From Neofusicoccum parvum (lineage: Eukaryota; Ascomycota; Dothideomycetes; Botryosphaeriales; Botryosphaeriaceae): a stretch of 64,000 bases of DNA. Each line of letters opens with the position of its first letter. The stretch's first letter is position 1. Positions 56,772-64,000 of this stretch are shown here, one piece after another. Below the pieces are notes generated by a model. The model saw only the letters and a program-made list of their open reading frames with translations, was not told the DNA's origin and ran no database searches. The translations under genes were made by a program, and so were the position numbers. The DNA lies in the NCBI GenBank assembly GCA_020912385.1, contig CP087219.1:1-64000 (forward strand), given 5' to 3'.

Positions 56772-58130
56772 TCAAGGCGTGGGGGGTATCCAGCCGATTC
56801 TCTCGATCGGCGTGCGTATCCACGTCCTCGTTCCGGGGCTGAGAGCGTGGTGGATGCCCGAGATGAGATGGGTGACCCATCCGTGGAGGTACCAAGCGAC
56901 GTCAAGCTCCTTCAGCAAGACGACAAAGTAAGCGAAGATGGTGAGCGCCATGGGCTCGTGCTGGCGCAGGCAGTCCAGGAACTCGTCGGACAGGCGGTAC
57001 AGCCAGACGAAGATGACCTGCGTCGACACGCGGCCGACGGCGCTGCGCTCGGCGGCGACGGCGTGGTACGACCGCGCCAGGTTGTCGATCTCGGCCCTGT
57101 AGACGTCGTCGGAGCCGGCGCGGCGGTGGCTGTCCTCCAGGTAGGCCAGGATGAAACGCAACTCCTGCACGAGGGCGTGCTCGCCCGCCGGGTCCGGCAG
57201 CGACCACCACGACACGCAGCGGATGCCGACGTCGAACAGCACGGCGGCGGGCCCGTTGCGCAGCACGTCGCTGTTGGACTCGATGATGATGCGCGTGGCG
57301 CGGGTGTGCAGCAGGGTCCCGGCCGTGCCCTCGGCGTCGAACGCCAGAAAGTCGCCCGGTCGCGGGCCCTTGCCGAGCAGGTAGAAGGCGGCCAGGATGG
57401 AGAAGACGTAGGTGGCGTGGCAGTTCGAGTCGTCAATCGACTCCAGCAGCGGCGTCGCACTGCGCAAGGCCAGGTCCCAGTAGACGTCTGCCTGGGCGAG
57501 GTAGTAGTCCCGGCTTTCCGGCCGGAAATGCGCGAGGTGGAGGGCGGAGACGGAGAAAAGGCCGTTCAGGAGGCATGGCCACCCGAAGGATATTTTGGGG
57601 ACGTCGACGCGCCAGAAGTGGAACAGGACCGGGTTGGACGAGAGGCTCTGGGCGGTGGACGTGTAGTAGTTGTGCAGCAGCTCGAGCTCGGCGATGCTGT
57701 ATTGAGGAAGGCCGTGGCCAGGGCTGTGCGCGAAGCTGGGAATCGGACATAACGCCGGGCTGGACGGGCCCGCCGAGGGAGCGGCCGGTTGCTCGGTCGG
57801 CGTGGAATTCGGCCCTGTGCTGGTGGCTGCCGGCGTGGCGGTGCGCGAGGCCAGCAGGCTTGGAGCGGCACGCATTGCCTGGGCATTGTAGTCGCACGCC
57901 ACCGAATGCCGGGTGCAATTCGCGCAGGATGGTTTCTGTTCGTCGCACTGTACGTTCGCGCCCGTAAGCACGAGGCTTCCAAACGGATGGCAAAGCCAGG
58001 GCCGTGGGGCTTGAGTGATGATGCGCACCTTGATCCTCCGCTGCTTGCAGTTCTTGCATCCCGAACGGGACTTCCGGTGGCTTTTTCGGGGCATGATGCG
58101 GCCCCCAAGGCTGGAAATGCTTGGTGCCAT
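56772..58130 (-). CDS. Zn2Cys6 transcription factor (sterol-regulator-like domain organisation)
   Basis: Two exons (58130-58029 and 57947-56772) total 1278 nt and give 425 intact residues. The 81-nt intron falls inside the zinc cluster; after splicing it reads C-x2-C-x6-C-x6-C-x2-C-x6-C (GCKNCKQRRIKC...CANCTRHSVACDY). The rest, with ELELLHNYYTSTAQSLS and FSVSALHLA, is the fungal-specific domain seen in Upc2/Ecm22-like and many secondary-metabolism regulators. The gene is strikingly GC-rich compared with its flanks. It is a nuclear DNA-binding regulator; targets are unknown, but the tyrosinase and the RTA1 genes are its nearest neighbours. Confidence 0.88.
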   Translation of the reverse strand: MAPSISSLGGRIMPRKSHRKSRSGCKNCKQRRIKVRIITQAPRPWLCHPFGSLVLTGANVQCDEQKPSCANCTRHSVACDYNAQAMRAAPSLLASRTATPAATSTGPNSTPTEQPAAPSAGPSSPALCPIPSFAHSPGHGLPQYSIAELELLHNYYTSTAQSLSSNPVLFHFWRVDVPKISFGWPCLLNGLFSVSALHLAHFRPESRDYYLAQADVYWDLALRSATPLLESIDDSNCHATYVFSILAAFYLLGKGPRPGDFLAFDAEGTAGTLLHTRATRIIIESNSDVLRNGPAAVLFDVGIRCVSWWSLPDPAGEHALVQELRFILAYLEDSHRRAGSDDVYRAEIDNLARSYHAVAAERSAVGRVSTQVIFVWLYRLSDEFLDCLRQHEPMALTIFAYFVVLLKELDVAWYLHGWVTHLISGIHHALSPGTRTWIRTPIERIGWIPPTP

Positions 58131-58990
58131 TGTGGGTCGCGGCCGATGACTGGCCCTTGTGAAGCCGCAATCGTCGGTGAGGAGGTACGGCCGCGAAGCT
58201 TCGCTCTCCTGCGTGAACAGGGAAATATAACGTGATTCGAGCGAAATATGGAGGCTTGACGGAGGTGGACAGCTATTTTTAGGGCCTAGTCCAGCGAGCG
58301 GCGATGCCGGGAGGGGGTCAAGCCAACGACTCACAGACCCAAGGGGAGGCAGAAGAGGCGCATTGGAATCGGCGGGCTCAGAGCAGCGGGTCGGGAATCG
58401 GCGCTGCTTATGTAATAGTCGGGGGACCCACTCGGTGTGGCTGTGGGTTGCGAGCGATAAATCCGCTCTGCACTGCCCCCCATATCTCCACCACAACCAC
58501 CACCACCACTCCCCGCAGAGGCAGGTAGCTAACGTCTGCTGTAACTAGACCACGTAGCATGGCTCCCTGCCGAACGGATCAAGAGAAAATGACACCGCTG
58601 TCCTGTGCATGGTATGGTCTATCTATTCTTCTTAATCTTATGCTACGAGCGTGGACGAACTCGGCACGCTTGTGAACCATACGAACGAGTGTGTGGGTAC
58701 GGGTAGGGGCTGAGCTCTGGCCCAAGGCTAAAACAAAGACCAAAATTGCGATTACTCTGGCTGATACTGCTGCGCCCGCTCCCTCCCATGCTGTTACCGC
58801 TCACAGCTACAACTCAGGACACGAATATGCATGGAATCATTTCTTCTCAAACATGAACTTATCAAAATTTCAAGTCTAACTAAGTTTGCAGTCTAAACGT
58901 AAAGGCTGGCCACGAGGGACAGTGGCAATGTTGCAGATGTTTCGGGGTGTTGAGCACTGAAGCGCCAGGTACGGTCCCACCAAACCACAC
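58131..58990. other. Intergenic between the regulator and the first RTA1 gene
   Basis: About 860 bp, including a short CCACAACCACCACCACC tract at about 58490 and AT-rich sequence near 58620. It should hold the promoter of the regulator gene. No gene found. Confidence 0.45.
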
Positions 58991-59919
58991 TCATACATCG
59001 CCAAGCATGTACGGTTCGTCCTTTTCCAAGGCTTCCTGTGAGATGACCTGGCCGGGGTGGAAGATGTTGAACGCGAGCGATGTGAGGAACATGAGCGTGG
59101 CATCGAAAACGTAAAGGTAAACTTCGGTTTGCATCAAGGCGCCGTCGTTCCCCTGCACGTACTCCGCCAAGCGATAAATGGAGCGGACCATGATCATGCA
59201 ACTGCCGCCATACAGGACGTACTGCAGTTTCTCCCACGGAACGAGAGGGTCCTTCGACCGCGGGGTAGGGTAATGCGAGATCCGGCGGTGGAACAGCCCC
59301 GCAACGACGATAAAGAAGCCGAAAAACACGATCTGGATCACTAGGCCCGCTGTGATGATGTGCTGACCCTTTTGCTGATCCGCTGCGGTCTTGGCGTTTG
59401 CCATCATGCCTCCGCCTATCTCGGTCATTAGCAAAGGCCTGCCGCTGGCGTTTCAACCATCCACATACCTCCGGATTGGGCCAAGAAGGAGACAACGTCC
59501 CCGAGGACGAACACTTTGGTCAACCGTGCAGGCTTGATGATCGAGTGCGACTCGCCCCTGGTCAAGCGGATGATCCTGCCGAGGACCATGTATACCGATG
59601 CAGCGTAGAGCGTGGGCCCAAGGAGAAGGAGTAGACTTTGGCAAACGTATGGAACAAGAGTCCAATCGGGTGTCTGGTGCGCGGAAACAGCACGTCCAGC
59701 ATAGCCGACCGTTTCGACTATCAACCTCAATGTCAGCCATGGCCGATACAAGGTGTCATGAAGCCACTTACAGATGCCACCAATGATGAATGGTGTGAAA
59801 TACAAAGCTTTTTTCCTTATGAGCTGGAAGATGTGGAAGCCCGTGCTGCAAGCAAAGAGAATAACAAAGACGGCTGCCGCAGCCATAGAAGGGCTGTATT
59901 CGTATAGTTTGTACTCCAT
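58991..59919 (-). CDS. RTA1-family seven-helix membrane protein (copy 1)
   Basis: Three exons (59919-59772, 59717-59469 and 59415-58991) total 822 nt and give 273 intact residues, usual for the family. It begins YKLYEYSPSMAAAAVF and shows PFIIGGIFETVGYAGRA after splicing, then QSLLLLLGPTLYAASVYM, a GD-V-x-F-x-Q-x-G-G-G block, and R-x-x-Y-R-x-x-E-Y. Seven hydrophobic segments are visible. RTA1-like proteins sit in the plasma membrane and are linked to resistance against lipophilic compounds and to lipid translocation. Regulator and tyrosinase lie on the right-to-left strand with it. A homologue lies 850 bp away. Confidence 0.92.
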
Positions 59920-60544
59920 CGTAGGGGATAGTCTTTCTCGTAGAGATGGCTGTAGTCTTCTTTGTGATTTCTTGCGGCACTGAAAGGTTAGTTGAGGTCG
60001 ATATATAAACCATGCTTTCCATTTCCAGGTTTGACCTGTGAGGCTGAGTTCAGGTGTCAGTCGGTCCGTGATCGTGTCCTCGTTTTCTGGGCCAATGGGA
60101 GCAGCTTACCTAGTGCGCTGCCTTGCGAATACGCGAACGATCGCTAAAAAGCTTTGGCCACAGACACGCCGTGAATGTTTCAGCATTCGCGCTCGCTCCC
60201 CGAATGGAACTGTAACGGCGGGTTACCCACTACGCCACGCCACCTCTTGAGGGCAAGAGAGTACTAGTATGATCGCAGAACTGGAAGTCCTCTGGCGTTT
60301 ACATCATGGCATTTTATGCTCGTAACATGATTTGTTTTACAGCTGGTCCTCATTGCTGTTTCGGAACGACCTCCACAGGTTGAGGCTGAGCAGGATTACC
60401 CCGCCGAGAACCGTCAGAAAGTGTTGAAGTTGGTACATGGCCATCACCCTCAATAAAACCTACTGAGCCACTAAGGATGAATGAGCTTCCGGATCAGTAC
60501 GAATAACACGATCGGCCCAGTCCACTTACTGGGCTAACGATGCT
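59920..60544. other. Intergenic, with tRNA-like remnant on the minus strand
   Basis: Promoter side of RTA1 copy 1. On the minus strand at about 60185-60245 the sequence has a TGGCGTAGTGGGT block and, about 20 bases on, GTTCCATTCG. These resemble tRNA A- and B-box promoters, but no cloverleaf could be folded by eye. It may be a tRNA-derived SINE or a decayed tRNA. Confidence 0.3.
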
Positions 60545-60752
60545 CACTAATTGTATAAAATACGCTCACTAGATATTATCTCGACCTTAATGGCCAACTG
60601 AAAGTAGCAATGTCACAAATTGCTGCTAGTACGGACTTCACACACAGGGCTTAGTCATCTCTATCTCGTCACTTCGTTCCTTTATCCCCCATGTACCCGC
60701 TCAAGGTAAGCTCACACGGCTTACCGCCCTGTTTGGTGTTCGATCTTTTGAG
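60545..60752 (+). repeat. Degenerate LTR fragment related to the Gypsy LTR
   Basis: Segments such as CTCAAGGTAAGCTCACACGGCTTACCGCCCTGTTTGGTGTTCGATC and ACTTCACACACAGGGCTTAGTCA parallel the last 200 bp of the intact 487-bp LTR, with many substitutions. A TATAAAATAC box lies near 60556. It ends 15 bp before the stop codon of RTA1 copy 2 (on the other strand), so it occupies that gene's 3' untranslated region. Confidence 0.65.
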
Positions 60753-60766
60753 TGAAAAGACTGGAG

Positions 60767-61747
60767 TCATATCTGCGCATAACGCGGGTTTACGCCTTCC
60801 TCCATTTCCAAGTCGCCCTTCCTTGGTTTGATATCCAAATCGTACCATGTTAAGCAAGTGATAAGTGTAATAGCCATAAGGGTGAAATCACCAATGTAAA
60901 GAGGCCACTCGTGAACAACGAGAAATCCGCCCTACCAGACTAAGTAAGTATCGATCCGAAAGATAACGAAGTATGGACTTACCCTTCCCATTGCATACTC
61001 GACCACGCGATACGTATTCCTAACCCCCACGCACGCACAAGCGACATACAGCAGAACCATATATCGTTGCCACGGAAACTTTTCGTTCAGTGCAGAAGCA
61101 GTAGGGTGTTTCAGCAGATCTCTGTGAAAGCTCATCGCAATCTTCACGAAGAAGCAGAAGATGTATATCTGTAGACCAAGACCAACAAGTATCACGTTGT
61201 TGCCAAGTTTCATGGCGCTTTGCTTCTTTGCCTGGGCAAGAATGCCGCTGCCACCAGACTGGATGAAGAAACAAAGCACGTCGCCGTAGACGAAGAAGCG
61301 CGTCATGATTGAAGGATGGACGATGGAGATGTCATCGCCATCGACACGGCGTATAAGTCGCCCGAGGACGGCGTAGATGGAGGCGGCGAAGAATATCGGT
61401 GCGAGGAGGATGAGGAGAGACTGGGCGATGTACGGTGGCAGGGACTTGGTGTTGTTGTGGGCTCCGGCTCGAGCGGCGTAGCCGATTGTTTCGAACTGAG
61501 TTGGGTCAGCAGTTGCGACGAGACGGTTGATGCGGCAGTCACGTACCACTCCGCCGATGACGAAAGGTATGCAGAACCCAGCGCGATGTTTCGCCAGTCG
61601 GAAAGCATGAAGGAAGGTAAGGAAACCAGAAACACCGGCAGCGACTGCAGCAGCTGTGATAGACGGATTGTATTCCCAAAATTTGTATTCGCTTTTTTGA
61701 TCGTCCACGGAAGACGATCGCCAGCTTGAATAATCTGGAGTATTCAT
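60767..61747 (-). CDS. RTA1-family seven-helix membrane protein (copy 2)
   Basis: Three exons (61747-61547, 61495-60983 and 60931-60767) total 879 nt and give 292 residues. ATG 61747 (MNTPDYSSW) is the first in-frame ATG; the longer frame upstream lacks one. It starts with a Ser-rich cytosolic or luminal tail, then YKFWEYNPSITAAAV, VIGGVFETIGYAARA (joined over an intron of exactly 51 nt without stops), a QSLLILLAPIFFAASIY helix and a C-terminal exon reading HEWPLYIGDFTLMAITL. Roles as for copy 1. The two are diverged paralogues, so this is an old tandem duplication. Both genes point left; the second has an LTR remnant in its 3' flank. Confidence 0.9.
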
Positions 61748-64000
61748 AGGAAGTGAACGAGCACCAAACAAGCGATGTGAGGACGTAAAATCAAGAGTGC
61801 AATGAAGCCAAGTGCTGCAAGACTAAGGTGAAGGTGAGGAGCAGCAGCTGCAACAAGATACATGTGCATTATGTAGTGCTCAAGCCACAAGGTGGGAGAA
61901 CGTGGGCGGATGGTGTGGTAAACCTCCAGATATGGGCTCGAGGGCTCCTAAAATAACATTTTAGACCCGATCCGCATTGAAAAGCGATACGGTACAAACG
62001 CTCGCACCCGATAGGTTGCGGATCCACAGGCGCAGATCGTGTTCCGCTCGACAAGATCCTTCCGAATACGATTAACGAATACGGATGTGGACACAAGCAC
62101 GGGAATGAAGGGCAGACAGCGTATATATTCTAGCTGCTGGAAAGTTCCCACCAATTCCTCGTTCCGTCTTTTTGCTCCGCTCCGACACTAGCAGAATAGC
62201 TACGCCATCGTGCTTCGCCACCGGACCGGGTGAGCTGGTCCGCTTTCTTGTCCAGGGGGCTTTCTCATGGGCCGGCATCTCCTCTGGACTCGATCATCGG
62301 GCCTTTCTTTTGCCTCAGGTATTTGAGTACACAGAGCATGCTCCTGAAGGTGCTTTATCTACTGCACTCCCCTGGGTGGATTGTTCTGTGGAGCAAGTCT
62401 GCAGACATTCCACCGAGAATATATTTATCTGCTAAAAGGAAACCATGTCAAGTGGACGGCATCCGCAGGCCTCGCTTGTAAAGATCGCACCCTCCATAAT
62501 CGGGCTGCTATCGGTATTATTTTCCCCAATCACATAGCCGAAAAACCAGTCAGCCACCCCATCAAGAAAATGCGTCACGTTGGCTTTCATCAATAACGCA
62601 ACGACTACGAGACCTACATTACGCCCGCTATGACGCAAATAAATCTATCGATTACGCTCCCGATTCTCGAGAATATGAGCCACTTGACGGACCTGCTATT
62701 ATTCAATGTACTCTGAACCTCCACTCGCGAGAGCATCCATTCCGCTTGCTGATCGCGTTGGGGTTAGCCTTCGTTCAATCTGGCGCGGGAAGGTGAAGTA
62801 TGTGAAGGCGGAGCAGGCGTGAATGGCCCATAACCCCGTCTCACACCATAAATCCAGCTTATTTACAACTTTGTCCGGCAGCTGCACCAGTGCCAGCCTG
62901 CCCCCTTGCGCTTTCAACCACAGATTGTGTGAGATACCCAGGTGGTCATGCGCCCGCTCGCCATTGGGGCTCTAGTATCCGCCATCACAGTGAGGGTGGT
63001 ATGCCGCTGTCGGAACTTGCACAGGCGTCTATGGAGAGCTAGTTGTCAGCCACTGTTGCAGAAAGAGGAGGCCTGTGTAGAGGGGGAAAGAGAATGGGGG
63101 CGGCTTTGGTTCAGTGTGGCAATGCCCTTTGATAGCAGACCTGGCGGTCTCGTTGTTTGGAGATGGCATCCTTCTCAAGGCCTCGTGGGGTGCGCCGGCC
63201 TGATTCATGAGCGGTGTTTGACTGATTGTGGTCGATTCGAGAGCGGTTGCCATGCTGTGTCGCAGCCACAAGAGGCCGTGTTCTCCATTGTTGGAGTTAG
63301 ACCGGTCCCGATGCACCAGGCTTGATGATGACTGACGAGCATGACGCGGTAGGGAAGGGGAAGGGCCCATCGTCAAAAAACAAACAGGTCAATAAAGTCA
63401 GCCACATTGCTCCAAAATCACGTGAGTTTATGCTTCATCGCCATCCGCGTTCTTCATTCGAGAATCTCCAGACAATTCACGGTGCTTAGAGGCTGTGAAT
63501 CCATTGTAAACTCGTAATATCAAGCAAGCACTGCAAGTTTCCAGACCGGTTTCGCCTGTAAAAAGGCATGCACGTGCGGTCGTGTCGGATCAATGGCAAG
63601 GCACTGAGCCATCGCACGGGTTTTGTACTGCATCTGACCAGCTCCTTGAGGGCCCGATGATGGTACGCCCTTTTGTGAGCCCTTTGCTGCGCTTGCTTGA
63701 CACATCTTATCAGATCGAAATTATTCTAGGCGGCGCCTTGTGACAAGGTTAGAGGATTCGCCTGCGCCTTAGTCGAGGTCAAGCCCAGACGCCCTCGGAC
63801 TTAATTCTTGGACCGAGGCGGGCCACCGTCTTCGCTTAGCCACGCAGGCACAAATCGGACCACACGCCCGTTAGCCGCCATTATCTGATCTTGTGGGGCG
63901 TTGGTGCTCTAGCTCCAGAACGGAGCGTGATCCTTCGGTGCTCAGAGTTCTGCGCAGGCTCTTAAGATGCAAGCCGAGCTTCGCTCGCAGCCGCCTTGGC
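61748..64000. other. Right-hand tail of the window, no gene recognised
   Basis: About 2.25 kb. The first few hundred bases are the promoter side of RTA1 copy 2. Short frames such as 62699-62917 (minus), 62942-63325 (plus) and 63029-63376 (minus) have no family resemblance, signal peptide or clear splice partner. Nothing else supportable was seen. A gene could begin just past 64000. Confidence 0.45.

Noticed and set aside
56718..57752. 344-codon + strand frame
   Set aside because: Shadow of the very GC-rich Zn2Cys6 regulator on the minus strand, which has the zinc cluster, an intron with canonical sites and a normal length.
60669..60857. Short minus-strand frame overlapping the RTA1 copy 2 stop as a separate gene
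   Set aside because: It covers the last exon of RTA1 in another frame plus LTR remnant; the spliced RTA1 model explains the sequence.

Overview
The window is the left end of a chromosome of a filamentous ascomycete (Pezizomycotina). It opens with about 150 bp of CCCTAA repeats, so base 1 is at or near the physical telomere. Other evidence for this group is short spliceosomal introns of about 44-67 nt, Zn2Cys6 regulators, HET/HNH/DUF6536-type genes, and heavy C-to-T decay in CpA context typical of RIP (repeat-induced point mutation). Species cannot be fixed from the sequence.

Layout. 1-9 kb: telomere, low-complexity subtelomere (TTCTAG-type minisatellites, a 25-bp satellite), a broken 3' piece of a telomere-linked RecQ helicase (TLH), then a nearly complete TLH gene (1892 codons, nine nonsense codons). 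The arrangement implies that one chromosome end was added to another. 9.2-19.7 kb: a gene-free, TA-rich RIP island holding the 3' part of a chromodomain Gypsy element and a Tad1-like LINE. 19.7-27.7 kb: a graveyard of DUF6536, P450, HNH-nuclease, HET and RTC4-type relics around one intact small secreted cysteine-rich protein gene. 27.8-39.1 kb: a compact apparent aromatic-catabolism cluster with intact P450, fumarylacetoacetate-hydrolase-family enzyme, extradiol ring-cleavage dioxygenase, FAD monooxygenase and Zn2Cys6 regulator. 39.3-45.4 kb: a GH71 alpha-1,3-glucanase gene broken by a solo LTR, a dead secreted metalloprotease-like gene, and an intact A/B-barrel protein gene. 45.4-53.3 kb: a full-length 7.86-kb chromodomain Gypsy element with 487-bp LTRs and a 5-bp target duplication; it has many nonsense codons but carries an intron-containing antisense ORF. 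54-62 kb: secreted tyrosinase, a second Zn2Cys6 regulator and two RTA1-family membrane proteins. 62-64 kb: nothing recognised.

How it works together. In the cluster, the P450 and FAD monooxygenase would hydroxylate an aromatic ring, the dioxygenase would open the resulting diol, and the hydrolase would cleave the ring-fission product. The dioxygenase and monooxygenase are divergent, and CTCCGG-type motifs lie upstream of the P450, the hydrolase and the divergent pair, which fits control by the adjacent Zn2Cys6 protein. The substrate is unknown. Exon structures were worked out by hand from splice sites, reading frame and family resemblance; no search was run.
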